A stretch of DNA of 64,000 nucleotides from Pararge aegeria (GCF_905163445.1 NC_053193.1:5642001-5706000), one strand, 5' to 3'. Positions 21,086 to 32,699 are shown, counted from the first letter of the stretch. Notes: generated by a model not told the origin, from the sequence alone. Numbers and translations: made by a program.

Positions 21086-22688
21086 GGGCGGTGGGTGATG
21101 GGATGGGTGTGACGATGGTGATAGTGAATGGGTGAAAGGAAACGTCTATCTAAGATGTATCCTATGAGGCTTAGACCTAAGAAGAGAAGAAAATATATAT
21201 GTTAATATGCATATGCGCGAGCGCATGCTATTATAAAGGGTATTAACACTAGTATATATGTATTATGTATGTCTATATAAAAGAAACGACAAAATATAAA
21301 AGTTGTAGTGATTAATAATAGATGTAACTGTAAAATACAACCTAGGACAGTTATAATTATATGACTACCAAAGGGTTATGAATTAAATAGATAGAATTAG
21401 GTAGATGAATGATTTACAATACACGTTTATCCTCTTCACTCCCAAACTCCTAACCATATGTAAGCTAGTGTCATAGCATTCCGTTCATATATCTAATCCA
21501 AAAAATATCATAATCCATTTTCCAAATTTAAAAAAAAAAACCCGGACGTATTTCTGTAGGATACTACTACAGTCTAGTTTGTAGATATAACAGCACCACA
21601 CACACCGTAGTAAAAGATATTTATTTATCGCGGTACATAACATAACATTTCTACCTGTACTACTTTCTATTAGAAATCTTGTACACAAAAAATTTTACAT
21701 TTTATTTCAATAATAAACAATAACCAATACTAATATTTGATTTATTATTCAACAAGCAACCCTTATTTATAATTTTATAGGTGAAATTCAGTAACAGTAA
21801 ACATAATATTGAATAGAGTGGTAATAAAATCGACGTAAGCACATTTGTTGTAGTGAATTAACAATTGTCTATTTTATGATAGTCGTAAATTTACATTTGA
21901 CATAGGTAAATGGACAGTTGTAGAATTCTATAGGGGGGAGACTTATAATGCATAGGTGACAACCATAACCTCAAATTTATAAATCTGGAACTGGAATTTT
22001 CCTGCGAACACATTTTCGCATATAAAATATTTGTTGATTTTTGTTTTTTTTTGCAATAAAAGTATGTGTTATTTAATGACAGTAATTTGTGTGTGTGACA
22101 TGAAGGAAACATTTACATTTACTTAAATTTACGATTCTATCACAAAGAGAAAATTTATTCTTTCTGGATTAAAACCACCTCGAAGCAAAAGGAAAAAACA
22201 AGTATCTAAGACTAATAATAGACTGCCATTTCAAAGGCCGTCGTCAGGGAGATAGGATAATTCTAAATTCTCCGATACCTATGACCAGATTCAGAACTAT
22301 TATTAGCTCACAAACTTTAAACTAAAATATTGTCTTATAAAACTTAATGACGTAATACGCACTCAAGTTTGATATATTATCTGGATTTGATATTAGTTAG
22401 GACCATATTTTCGTGGCATTTTTTAAAGTGTCGTAGGTAAGTTTGAGCTAAGGTAAAACTACGCCATCCATCAATTATATCTCGGTAATATGCAAATTCT
22501 GATTTAAAATAAATATATTGCCTGCGATATCATCTGCGTTTGTTCAAAAACGCACAAAAAAATATGTCTGTGTTTTTCAGGATGCAAGGTATCCTATGCC
22601 CAATTATTTTGGAGTAAACTAGAAATTATTTTTAAGGTAACATTGATCTAGACGCAATTTAGAATTCGTATACAATGCTGATATATTT
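21086..22688. other. Unassigned AT-rich sequence
   Basis: No dispersed repeat recognised across about 1.6 kb. Short open frames (67 and 73 codons, minus strand) show no motif. Confidence 0.4.
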
Positions 22689-22689
22689 T

Positions 22690-22849
22690 TTTATAATCTC
22701 GCGGGTGGTTTTTCGGGTCATTTTCGTAATAGAAAAGATAGATGGCATCTTATGTCTGTCAGCAGGATCTCTAGGATGCTAAATTTCGTCAATATCATTG
22801 TAGTGGTTGAGCCAAACAGACACCTTCGCATTTATAATATTAGTAAGGA
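22690..22849 (-). mobile_element. Helitron 5' end fragment
   Basis: On the minus strand it begins A|TC: 'tccttactaatattataaat', then 'gcgaaggtgtctgtttggct', as in lepidopteran Helitrons. The 3' end has 'cacccgcgagattata' but no clear CTAG. Confidence 0.65.
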
Positions 22850-23256
22850 TACAATTTAAACAAGACTTAAAGTAAGTGGTTAGAAAGATATCAATAAACT
22901 TAATGGACTGAAAATAGTGTATCGACAGTTAAGTCGCACTATCTTACTAGGCCTTGTCAACGCTTTGTCGCTTGAGATAAAACCACTATTTTAGATAAAT
23001 AATAAAGTTTGTCGCTGACAGTACTATAAGAACAAAGATAGTGTACGAAATTGTATTCTGGAATTTTGATACGACCAGACATAGTAACAGAGTTTGATAT
23101 TGAAAATTGTTATACATGATATTTTGCGTCGCTCTTACTATCCATTTTGCCTTGTGTCAACTTTGTTGATCTTATTACCACAAGGTTAGGCAAGGTTTTG
23201 GTTTCGATTTTTAAGACGGGCCATAAGTTGATTCCCACCCAAATTTTTCCAATTAC
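22850..23256. other. Unassigned sequence
   Basis: No feature recognised. Confidence 0.35.
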
Positions 23257-23335
23257 CTTATCATCATCATCATCATATCAACCCATTACCTACAGGGTAC
23301 TTACTGGTCTTGCTCAGTGCGAATTAGTGGATATT
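23257..23335 (-). repeat. F2 SINE 3' end fragment
   Basis: 'tcatcatcatcatcatatca', 'acccattacctacagggtac' and 'tcagtgcgaattagtggata' match the F2 3' end. Confidence 0.65.
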
Positions 23336-24598
23336 ACTTTGTAGCAATACTTAAACGAAACATCCCCGATTAACTTAGTATATTTGTGGAAACTTGAGAT
23401 AAGATTAGTTTAGCAAATTTGAACTGAAATTATCATCCACATTCCTAGCGGGCGGACGGACAGCAAAGTCTTAGCAATCCTGTTTTACCCTTTGAGCACG
23501 GAACCTAACGAGGAAGCGAAGCGTACGAGCCCATGGGACACAGATGACGTAATGCTGTAGATCACTGCGATGCCTCTCGGTTTGTAGGTCTCATCTTTAC
23601 TCGGAGATGGAGATTTAGAGCAAGCTATTTCCATTTAGTTTGACTAAATTAGCTTTCAAGAACTTAACTTAACTAATAAAAAATAAACCCTTTTTTAACT
23701 AAAAAAACACCGACTTCCGAATTAAATTTTAAACAAAATAAAAAGCATGAAACTGAAAATTGGGTTATAAATCAAGCTTGAATTCTATGTGCATAAATTA
23801 GCAACTACTGCTAATTTTTATAGAAAATGTAGGTATATTCACACACTGAATACACCTGTGCGATAGTGAATTGTTATGTTCTGTGATTGCGTAAATAATC
23901 GTGGTTGACTTTGAGAATATTTTTGAAGAGTTCCGCTGTCTGTCTCGGAACTCAGTTATGCCCGAACATACATAAAATAACAGCATCCTGCTTTTTTGTA
24001 TTCGGTTAAAAATGAACTACTTCTATATTTAGTTAATTATGATGCATTGTTTATTCGAATTCGTATGAGCTAAATAAAGAGTAGAATCCAATTATAACCA
24101 TTATTTGTAGCATCGTTAGTAGGTACCTTCATCTTGACACCTGTATAATTATGGGAAAATTTGATTTCCTAAAGTACCGTTCCCAATGGTTACAGTTAGA
24201 AGACGAGATGGAACTAAATGATTTCATTTGCATACTTTCTTTTAAACAAAGCAATGTTTAAGCGTGTAATAAGGGACACATGCAAGGCTCTGGTGAATGG
24301 ACAGTGGCAGAACAGCAATTAATACCAGTTGGATCAAAATCCACAGATGTGTTAAAGTCACATAATCCTTCTAAGCCCAACGTGGTTTTTATTACTTTTG
24401 TAACCAAGCCCAAACACAGAAATGTCTATCTATCGGCTTTATGATGTTCAAGATACGTAAAATCAATGTACGATTCTGAGTCAATAAATTTATAGTTTAA
24501 ATGTCGAAACAATTGGAGAAAACTCTCTTTAAACTCGTTTATTTCAGTAATGGTAGCTATGAAAGAATATAACACGCTTAGCGACGCTGTCATGGCGG
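23336..24598. other. Unassigned sequence
   Basis: About 1.2 kb with no shared repeat or coding motif. Confidence 0.4.
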
Positions 24599-24740
24599 CA
24601 GTGGCGTGCACTACATACATGCGCTAAAGCACTGCCTACCCTAAAATTTATATATAACTCGTATAAGTGGAGGATTTTTGTCGTTTTAAACAATTTTCCT
24701 GATATGCATACCCTGGTAAGAAACCTAATGCACGCTACTG
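24599..24740 (+). mobile_element. F8 hAT-like MITE
   Basis: 142 bp with terminal inverted repeats 'cagtggcgtgcacta' and (reverse complement) 'cagtagcgtgcatta'. Flanked by an 8-bp target duplication with one mismatch (catggcgg / caaggcgg). The 8-bp duplication and CAGTGGCG-type termini fit hAT elements. No transposase. Other copies: 48586-48711 and 53416-53545. Confidence 0.8.
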
Positions 24741-24782
24741 CAAGGCGGTAAATACATTCGCCAAAAAACTTCTCGTTATGTT

Positions 24783-24837
24783 GTAACTGATTAGGTACTC
24801 TCGCTTGGTACATAAGCGAGAGTACCTAATGAGTTAC
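24783..24837. repeat. Near-perfect 24-bp-arm hairpin
   Basis: Arms 24783-24806 and 24814-24837 are reverse complements with one mismatch, around a 7-nt loop 'ggtacat'. It lies about 40 bp from an F8 MITE but is not part of it. No second copy was noticed. A working role (small-RNA hairpin, binding site) is unproven. Confidence 0.9.
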
Positions 24838-25114
24838 CTTAGGGCAGCGACAAGGTTGAAGTCGAGCTATCGAAATTTATTGGACTAGTATTTAGACGCC
24901 AGCTTGGCTGTGAATGAGACCTATATTTCTTATGATTTTCTAAGCATTTTAAAAATATCACGTGTTAGAACGGTGTATGCTATGTGCACTTGTAATTGAC
25001 ATGCATATCAGTGCATGTTATTGCGTGTGTATATTTAAAAACGTGTAATATGCGTGATGTTAGTGCTCTTAATAAATAAATAAACGGTGAAGAAAATAGT
25101 GTTCTCAGAGGTGT
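24838..25114. other. Unassigned sequence
   Basis: No feature recognised. Confidence 0.3.
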
Positions 25115-25235
25115 TAGTAGGCCCCCAATCCGCACGGGGCCAGTATGGTGGACTACAGCCTTAACCCCTTCTTATTCTGAGAGGAGAACCTTCCCTGTAT
25201 TGGGACCGTAATGCGTTGGCACGATGATGTTGAAT
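25115..25235 (+). repeat. F2 SINE 3' part
   Basis: 'ccaatccgcacggggccagt', 'ggtggactacagccttaacc' and 'ttctgagaggagaacc' through 'tgggaccgtaatgcgttgg' are F2 in the head-left orientation. The head is missing. Confidence 0.75.
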
Positions 25236-25659
25236 ACCAATTATCTAAGCGACCGGTGTGAGTAATCACCCGACGCACCCGTACTTCTGTTCATAGGCCA
25301 GCGACAAAACTAACGCAACTACCTCGTTTCTCTTTACTCGCCGATGTAGTTCGAAAGCCCCAAGGCCTTCGAATGCTTTCTAGCAAGTTGAAGGAAGTAG
25401 TTGAAAGCATGCAAAATCAAATGTTTTAAATTACTAAAAATATAACAGAACCAATATAACAGAAATTCTATAAAGTCTAATGACAACCAGAACAGATAAA
25501 CTATTGGAAATACTTGATATTATAGAATAACACTAAACTATTCATAAACGACACGGGAGGTATCTTTGCATCATTCGAGTCCGTGTAGGACTGAGGTGTA
25601 TCTTTTTGCTTTTTCGGAAGGACATTTGCCGATAACCACCTGATGAGTTGCTACGGCGT

Positions 25660-25745
25660 CACCGGGGGAGTGGAGCGAGCGCGAAAGCTCGCCATGAGAA
25701 GAGCCCCAGGGCTCGACGACATCGGGGGTGAGGTGCATCGATAAT
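25660..25745 (+). pseudogene. Reverse-transcriptase domain start, relic
   Basis: The plus-strand frame reads 'ERARKLAMRRAPGLDDIGGE', matching the 'kApGpDgi..E' motif at the start of non-LTR reverse-transcriptase domains. The sequence is GC-richer than its surroundings. It is separated from the C-terminal relic at 25790 by only about 50 bp, so most of the polymerase domain has been deleted. Confidence 0.65.
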
Positions 25746-25789
25746 GCAGTCGTATTTATATCAAAATACCCGCCAACTCAATGTCATAT

Positions 25790-26098
25790 TGTTTTTTTCC
25801 ACCTCGTCAATGGTAGGTGCGGCTGCTTCCAGTGCCGAGCAGGCCAAGAGGCGTAAATATGAAAACCTGGATAGCAGCTTCATTTTTGTGCCTTTTGGAG
25901 TAGAGACTTTTGGGATCCGGAGGCAAGAGCCCTTTTCAAAGAATTATCGAAAAGGGTTATCGAGTCTACCGGTGATCCTAGAGCGGGCAGTTACCTTGGC
26001 CAACGAATTAGTTTAGCCATCCAAAGGGGCAATGCCAGCATCTTAGAAACTGTGCCTCGCTGCGGTGGTTTCGAGGACGTTTTAGATTTTATTTAGTG
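25790..26098 (+). pseudogene. LINE ORF2 C-terminal relic (FVPFGVETFG family)
   Basis: One frame reads 'AEQAKRRKY' and 'FIFVPFGVETFG'. After a frameshift near 25930, a second frame reads 'LFKELSKRVIESTGDPRAGS' and 'LGQRISLAIQRGNASIL', ending at a TAG at about 26096. The FVPFGVETFG block and the 'PRAGSYL.QRIS.AIQRGNA' block are typical of the C-terminal tail of LINE-encoded polyproteins common in insects. With the 25660 fragment, it represents a deleted, frame-broken copy of one element, and it is not functional. The predicted 90-residue open frame at 25744-26016 covers only the first part. Confidence 0.8.
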
Positions 26099-26099
26099 T

Positions 26100-29000
26100 T
26101 AAATAGTTTATATTTATAAATTTTACTCATACTCACTTTGTCATGAACTTTGATGGTTAATCAAATATAAGTTTAATTGTTTCTTTAAAACTATTTAATA
26201 AAACATGGCAAATATGAATTAATAGTTTTAAAAAGTTTAATTATTTACCCACTTTTATTGTGATTAATTTACTGTAACACTATAAATTTCTATTATTAGG
26301 TAATCCGACATGTCTATTATTACTGAATATTTTTTTGACAATCTTCGTTAATATAAATAATGCATGATTGAACAGCTTATTTATTACATATAGAATCTTA
26401 TCATTGGATTGTAATTTGTCAGTTTACAACAGACTCCTTTGTAAAAACTCCAGACTATAGGTCTCTATAATCCGACAAATTCCATACTTCGACACTGCCC
26501 TGCAAAAGGTTTGTCAGACTACCGGGGGTTCACTGTATTTCAAAGCGACATTTTGAGACGAAAATATTTTTATTAGTAGCTGACTTTTTATAGGCCTTAG
26601 ACCAAACGCATTTGTTTGAAAACATAATTTGAATACTGAAAGTTATAACCCGCAAAGGAAAAATGTGTAATGCATAAAAGTGTCTTCTGCTATAGTCTTT
26701 GCTTATTTAAATAAGGAAATTTTAGTATTTGAATATTAATACATTTTATATACATTTAAATTATCTTTGTTTATTAACACATCCTAGAAAATTACTTGTT
26801 TGTTCCGTCTTTGCCTACTCAACTGTGAATATTAGGCAACTGAAACCATGATATACGGTACGCGGTGGTACGTAATAACAAACCGCACCAAACGCCGGCA
26901 ATCAATTTACAAGTCAAATCTACGAGTAAAACTCACACGCAACGCCGGCTATACAAAAAAAAACATCCAAATGTTTCCAACTCATTCATCATAGTTATGA
27001 GCATTTAACACGCCTTGCGATGTTAAACATTAGTTCTGTTAAACGTCGGATTAATGCGGAATTAAATAATTGTTAGCTAGCCAGCTAGCTATACCTGCAA
27101 TTTGCTCTGATTTATCCGAATCATTTAGAAAACAGTTAGCAACATAATCAACAATACTTTCGAGTTTTAAATGTTTTATGTCGACAACAACACGTTTTCA
27201 AGTCTCTTAAAAGAGCTCATGTGTGTAATTTTGAATGTTTTGTTGTAAGTCGCGAATCCTTTTAAACTAAAACATTCCGGGAATGCAATTTTTTTAATTT
27301 GTTGCTATAAATCTCTGTGTAAAATAATTCTGTTTAACTTTCATAAATCAAAAAGTTCTATTAATAGATAATATCAATACTAAATGAAAAGGTAACTATA
27401 ATAATTTAAACGGAAATCGTTCAGATATTGATGACTCTATCATAATTTATGCTAATCAAGTTGTAGCAAATAAAAAAAAGTAATTAAAACTAGCACAGAT
27501 ATAATTAATAATAATTATTTGCAAGAAGAAATGTACAACTCTATCCGTCGTATCTCATGAATACTAAATAGAGGCGTCTTGGAAGCATATATTGAAAATA
27601 AAATCGATGTTAGATCGATGATCGTTATTATCGATGATTTAACAAGCCGCAGTGCAATTTGCAAGATAAATTATGATGATCAACATCCAGATGCAGTACG
27701 TGATGCTACGAGGGACGGATTAATAAGAGATTACGTAATTGGCGATAATTTCGCACGACTAGAACGAAACTAGAAGAAACACAACCGTTTTTTTTTAAAT
27801 CGCGATGAGTGTGTATCGATATCTAAATGATTGGAATACTTAGTTTGTAATTAGAGAAGATCGATTCCACGCGTAAGCGCTCTGAGAATCTAGTTAAATT
27901 TCGAAGTTAACAAACGTAATCTGGTGTTCCATTAATCAACTGAAATGATAAGGAGTTAAGAGTACCACTTATGGGGTTAGTTGTCCATATAAAATGACAT
28001 ACATATGTTTGAACACTTACTAAATAAAATAATAAGGTAGTGGCAGCAATAATATTATAAAAACTAACCTTTAGTACGTATAATACGTAATTAATTAATC
28101 GCTGAATTAGTTAAATAGATAAAACTGACTATGATAAGCAAATGGAAAAGTTTCATATCACATTGCTTTTTCATTATTTCTTTAATAAGACAGTCTTTGT
28201 ACATTTTATTATTTTGCTTAAAAAAACTATAACTCAACATTTCTCAATTATATGGTTCTCGTTATTATGCTCAAACATATTTTAGTCTGTGCAAATCGTC
28301 TATTTACGCAAGTGTTTGATTTAACACACGCCTTTTAAACTTTCGCTCACAGAACAAAAGATAAGGATAGCAGATAGATCATGGTAGATCTAAACACATA
28401 AATCAGTGTTATAGAATGTCAGTTTAATTGAAAGATCACATGTTTTAAATATTAAGGATTATTATTCTGGAACTATAAACCCACATTATTATCCACATTA
28501 TTGTGTCATTCTTGTTTAATAGCAAAGGTAGTAAGGCGGGCTACTTATATCCATTTATACAGAAGTTTTGATAAACTCGTTTGACGTAGTAAAAAATGAC
28601 ATAATATGACTCAATCTATCAAACATGGTAGGCAGTCATAAGCCGTGTATCGTGTGTTAAAGTGCTTTTAAATTTATGCATATAATGACACCAGAAACGG
28701 TAATTTGTGTTATTATATGCACAGCCATTTCACATGTCCACTTTATAGCCGTGACTTTATGATTGATGTACGAACACGAATAAAATGCTATTACAACATC
28801 GTGTTTATACGTATATATTGTCAAGAATAAGAGCCCAACACATAGAGTGTATAAGTTAACAAAAAAGCTGTCAATTTTCACCGACGACCTAACATCGCTA
28901 TCTGAATTCTATACGAATTCAGTGATTCAACTTAACACCGGTGCCACTACTGGCAACAAATAACAAGGTGTCACCACAGTGAAAAATAATTGAAAAAAAA
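26100..29000. other. Longest repeat-poor tract
   Basis: About 2.9 kb of AT-rich sequence with no copy of F1-F11 and no coding frame with a recognisable motif (the longest are 64 and 74 codons). It could be deep intronic or intergenic sequence. Conservation across species was not testable here. Confidence 0.5.
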
Positions 29001-29002
29001 AG

Positions 29003-29281
29003 CTATAGAGAGATGCCCTTGGCTCCACTTTTTTTTATAATTCATAGTAGTTGTGGTATTCGTTACCGTCACTACTGCATTTTGTTGTTGCAATTATTAG
29101 TTGCATAGGCAGTTTATTTGAATCGTTATAACAGCTGTAAGACCACTGCAAGACATACGTAAAGCCTTTTTTGAGAGTTCAACAATACAGTACTATGGCA
29201 CATTTTGAACGACTTCTTAAGTCTCGTTTTAAGTGGTCTAATAATTCAGTCTCTCAAAATTGCACCGTTCAGAGAGACATC
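29003..29281 (+). repeat. Inverted repeat, left arm
   Basis: Pairs with 29957-30234 on the opposite strand. Shared blocks include 'gcccttggctccactttttt', 'ctactgcattttgttgttgc' and 'cacattttgaacgactt/ct' through 'ctaataattcagtctctcaa'. Diverged by substitutions and small indels. Confidence 0.85.
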
Positions 29282-29715
29282 ACGATTTCAGCATCTTGGA
29301 AACACTTCATTAGTGCCTATGAAAACTTCATAAGTGCCGAACTTGAATAAATATCGATATACATTTCATTTGATATGAATGCACATCGTCACTTCAATCT
29401 ATGTGCCCCACCCGATATCACGGAACTCAATTCGTATTCGTTATTCTGATTCTACTACTAAACTCCATAGTTCGGATCCATCTCTTTCTCACGGTTCTCT
29501 TTACAGTCCGCTAACACGGGACTCTCTTATCAGTCCCTTTATAGTCTACACAATATCAGTATTGAGTGAGTATTTATTTATGACATGTCAAGCTAATGGG
29601 GATACTAATTGATCTGTCTCAATAGAGCTTTCAGCTTCTCAAAACATAATTATCTTGGAAAATAATTAATATGTGGATAATATAAACAAGTAATATGGCT
29701 AAATGAATTACTACA
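29282..29715. other. Unassigned spacer of the inverted repeat
   Basis: No repeat recognised. A 77-codon frame starts at 29379 and has no motif. Confidence 0.3.
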
Positions 29716-29897
29716 ATGCCCGTTTTCACTAACTATGTAAAAAGCAACGCCTAAATAAGTAAGGCCTAATGTAAGGAGATTCCTAGGCATACACCAACCG
29801 TTCACCAATAGTTATCACCGAAGAGTTGGTGAAACGTTTTTTCTATAGACATCGCTTAAATCATTAGGCATTCGTTAGATTTGGTGAAACCGGGCAT
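29716..29897. mobile_element. Small MITE with terminal inverted repeats
   Basis: The left end 'atgcccgttttcactaa' and the reverse complement of the right end, 'atgcccggtttcaccaa', agree at 15 of 17 positions. Length 182 bp. Internal 'gattcctaggcatac' is shared with a related, longer copy at 61446-61849. The target duplication is unclear. No coding sequence. Confidence 0.6.
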
Positions 29898-29956
29898 AAG
29901 ACTCCTAACGATGTGAGGTACATAAAATATTTCCCGGTTTTTTAATAAACATATTC

Positions 29957-30234
29957 AAGATGTCTCTCTTTTGAGAGACTGAATTATTAGACGACTTAAA
30001 ACGAGACGTAAGGAGACGTTCAAAATGTGGCTCAGTACTATATTTTGGAACTCTCAAAATAGTCTTTACGTATGTCTTGCAGAGGTGGTACAGCTGTTTT
30101 AGCGTCTCAAAGAAATTAATCGTTGCCTTAGTAATTGCAACAACAAAATGCAGTAGTCGATAACTGATACCACGACTACTATGAATTATAAAAAAAAGTG
30201 GAGCCAAGGGCATTCGAATCTGCATCTCTCTATA
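29957..30234 (-). repeat. Inverted repeat, right arm
   Basis: Reverse complement of 29003-29281. It is the part of a 176-codon minus-strand open frame (29905-30435) that includes 'HFERLLTSRFKSSNNSVSQK'. The left arm keeps the same frame there ('HFERLLKSRFKWSNNSVSQ'), which may be a residue of coding descent or chance. Confidence 0.8.
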
Positions 30235-30254
30235 GGAAATGGCCTTATGGCTTT

Positions 30255-30335
30255 TATAGTAAATAGAAAGCCATCGTCTATAAACAGAGCAACAATTCGC
30301 ATGGCATGCAAGGAACACGATGTGTGTACGTAGTG
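30255..30335. repeat. Dispersed-repeat fragment shared with 19385-19440
   Basis: 'gtctataaacagagcaaca' followed by 'catgcaaggaacacga' resembles 'gcctataaacagagcaacac' at 19397-19420. The family was not determined. Confidence 0.45.
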
Positions 30336-30359
30336 CCGTCCTGTGTCCATCGTTCATGG

Positions 30360-30710
30360 CGTACGTGTTAAATTCAAATTCAAATTCAAGCACTTTAAAA
30401 ACGTCAAGTATGTATGTTTGTAGTGACTCTACCACCGGTTCGGAAAGCAGATTCTACCGAGAAGAACCGGCAAGAAACTCAACAGTTGCTCTTTTCCAAC
30501 ATCAACATTTACAATCATTTTTCTATCTTGTGGGAGATGAGAGCGGGGCTGGCTGCTTCCAATCATTAAAGAATTCATCAAATGTATAGTAACCTCGCTG
30601 TATTAGATGTAATTTATTGTATTGGTAGGTCAAGTATTACTTTAGGAATCATGTTGTAAAAGAGTATACTCAACCCCACAAAGGAGTTCTGCACCTTTCG
30701 CAGACGATAT
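30360..30710 (-). pseudogene. F3 LINE 3' end, minus strand, degraded
   Basis: On the minus strand a frame reads 'LRKVQNSFVGLSILFYNMIP' and 'KVILDLPIQ'. After a break and a deleted stretch it resumes 'GYYTFDEFFNDWKQPAPLSS', followed by the F3 3' UTR ('gagtttcttgccggttcttc', 'ccgaaccggtggtagagtca') and a tail of repeated 'gaattt'. It is the same LINE family as 10165-10545 but reaches further upstream into the reverse-transcriptase C-terminal domain. It is disrupted and non-functional. A plus-strand frame at 30320-30589 is a shadow. Confidence 0.8.
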
Positions 30711-30785
30711 TCAGATACAACTAATTTATGTCCTTTTCTAGTAAGTCGATTGTTAATATCAGCTTTTTGTTTATGAAGATTTTGT

Positions 30786-30920
30786 TAAGCTCATGTGTCT
30801 GTAATTTCACTGGCAACCAGCCCATTACACCGGAATACAGCAACGCTGCTTGGTGAAAGAAAAAGCAAGGCGTTACTACTTTCCCGAACGAGCTTTGCCA
30901 CTTATAGCTTTACTACTACT
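30786..30920. repeat. F10 dispersed repeat
   Basis: 'gtgtctgtaatttcactggc', 'attacaccggaatacagcaa', 'cgctgcttggtgaaag' and 'actttcccgaacgagctttg' then 'ctactactgaaa' match F10 at 19815. Confidence 0.65.
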
Positions 30921-31258
30921 GAAATTTTGATGTACGGTTTTTAAATAAACTAAGCTTTTTTTTTTAATCTACATTACTAATGAAGAAAGTATTACAAATT
31001 ACAATAACAGAGTATCACCGCCCAATGGCTTAGAGCTATTACGGCAAATAGCTCATTAACGACTACAAAAAAGTTTAATTGTTTAAATGGTATGCGTTTA
31101 GAGCTTGGCAACTCTCCACCTATTTATTTACTTTCTATTAAGTTTTCCTGCTTTATCTCGGTATAATTTGACACGCAAAGTGTCAAAATTAAGGCAATTT
31201 TGATAATTTGATAGTTTTAAGGTTATTTTAACGAGTATATTTAGATTTAGGTGTATTA
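30921..31258. other. Unassigned AT-rich sequence
   Basis: No feature recognised. Confidence 0.3.
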
Positions 31259-31259
31259 T

Positions 31260-31345
31260 ATAATAGTTGCTGTTGTTCGCGACTTCGCCTAGGTTTACAA
31301 TCCCTGGGAAACTGACAGTTTTCCCGGGGATTTTTATAGGTCACC
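31260..31345 (-). repeat. Helitron-like 3' region fragment
   Basis: 'gttgttcgcgacttcgcc' followed by 'tttcccggggatttttatag' resembles the 3' half of lepidopteran Helitron-like repeats read from the end. The terminal CTAG has been lost ('tagttgctg'). Confidence 0.4.
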
Positions 31346-31567
31346 ATAACAAGTAGTTTAATCATGTAGTACATAAGTTATATGTAGTTTTTGTCGCACG
31401 CCAAACACAAAACTTTACAGGGAAAATCTTGCTACTTTATTACACAATTGTAATTATCTTAAGGATCTATAATTTTTTTTTACATATAACAGCCTATTAC
31501 TTCGTGATAATTTAACTTTCTATTGGCAATAAAAAGATTAATTATTAATAACTGGTTGTTTCGCGCG

Positions 31568-31770
31568 TTTGTGGTTACCACCCTACCGACGAAGACGTGT
31601 CGCTAAGCGATAAGGCGTTCCAGTAAGATGTCGTGTGGAAACCGATAAGGAGTATGACTACCATACTCCCTAACAGGTAAGCCCGCTACCATCTTAGACA
31701 ACATCATCACTACCAGCTGAGATTGCAGTCAAGGGCTAACTTGTAATGGAATAAAAAAACACCTTCTATA
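31568..31770 (+). repeat. F5 SINE, head-less copy
   Basis: The reverse complement of the F5 order: 'gtggttaccaccctaccgac', 'gcgataaggcgttccagtaa', 'tccctaacaggtaagcccgc', 'taccatcttagacaacatca' and 'tgagattgcagtcaagggct', ending 'taatggaataaaaaaac'. Confidence 0.75.
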
Positions 31771-32097
31771 AAGATATCCTCTGCCATTAAAGGTCGGCAC
31801 TCATTAAACATCTTATTTATACATATAATTTATGTGAACTAGTCGACGCCTGGAGCTACACCCACATGCAGATTCCCGCGGGAACTACTTAATTGACCGC
31901 GATAAATATATCCCGTTTCCGTTTCCTTTAAACTGGCTTTGCGTGACGCCTATGCACAGCTTCAGCTATCGTCGAGCCAATCAGTGATGTCCCATTGTGA
32001 GCACAGACTTCCTCACTTATAGGTATTCGAGTGAGAGCGTAGAACCTTTACGCTGCTCCAATTTGGTTCGGTAGGCTTTAATAATTATCAATATTAC
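31771..32097. other. Unassigned sequence
   Basis: No feature recognised. Confidence 0.3.
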
Positions 32098-32268
32098 AAA
32101 CACATTACCTGCCCTACAGGGCATCGTTATCTTCACGGAATGTAAAGAGTTTTGGCCGGAAACCACCAAGCTGTTCAAATGCGACTTGGTAGACTACACA
32201 CGTCTTTGAAACCATGCAGGTTACCTCACGATGCGTTCCTTTACCGTTATAGCATATTTTATTAAATT
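32098..32268 (-). repeat. F2 SINE, degraded
   Basis: 'cacattacctgccctacagg', 'gacttggtagactacacacg' and 'aggttacctcacgatgcgtt' + 'cctttaccgtt' follow the F2 order. The head is missing. Confidence 0.65.
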
Positions 32269-32280
32269 ACTTTAATCGGT

Positions 32281-32352
32281 ACTTGATGGTAGAGTCACTA
32301 CAAACAGACAGACTTGACGTTTCAAAAGTGCTTATATTAGGCCTACTTGATG
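32281..32352 (+). repeat. F3 LINE 3' tail, terminal part
   Basis: 'tgatggtagagtcactacaa' and 'gacttgacgtttcaaaagtg' then 'attaggcctacttga'. It runs directly into an F5 SINE. Confidence 0.75.
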
Positions 32353-32540
32353 CAGCCTAAGATAGTAGCGGGCTAACCTGTTAGAGACATACCTATTATA
32401 AAAACCCTATGGTTTCTACACGGTACGTAGCGGAATGCTAAATCGCTTGGCGGCACATATATGTATGTAGGGTTTAACTTGCCACGCCCGAAGCCTCTCA
32501 CCAGAATGTACCAGTGAAAAATCCGTAATTATATCGTTAT
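32353..32540 (-). repeat. F5 SINE
   Basis: 'gcagcctaagatagtagcgg', 'gctaacctgttagagac', 'cggaatgctaaatcgcttgg', 'ggcggcac' and 'ttgccacgcccgaagcctct' are in F5 order. A detached 'ccagggaggtcgag' near 32612 may be its head end. Confidence 0.7.
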
Positions 32541-32699
32541 ATGTTTCCAAGCTCCCGAGACATTCCATATTTATTAGCTTATATTATATAAGCCCATAGC
32601 ACAAACCAATTTGCCAGGGAGGTCGAGAAAAGAGATTTACAGATTGGGTATTATGTTTATGAATTCGTATAAGCCACAACACTCTCCACCTCCCATGGG

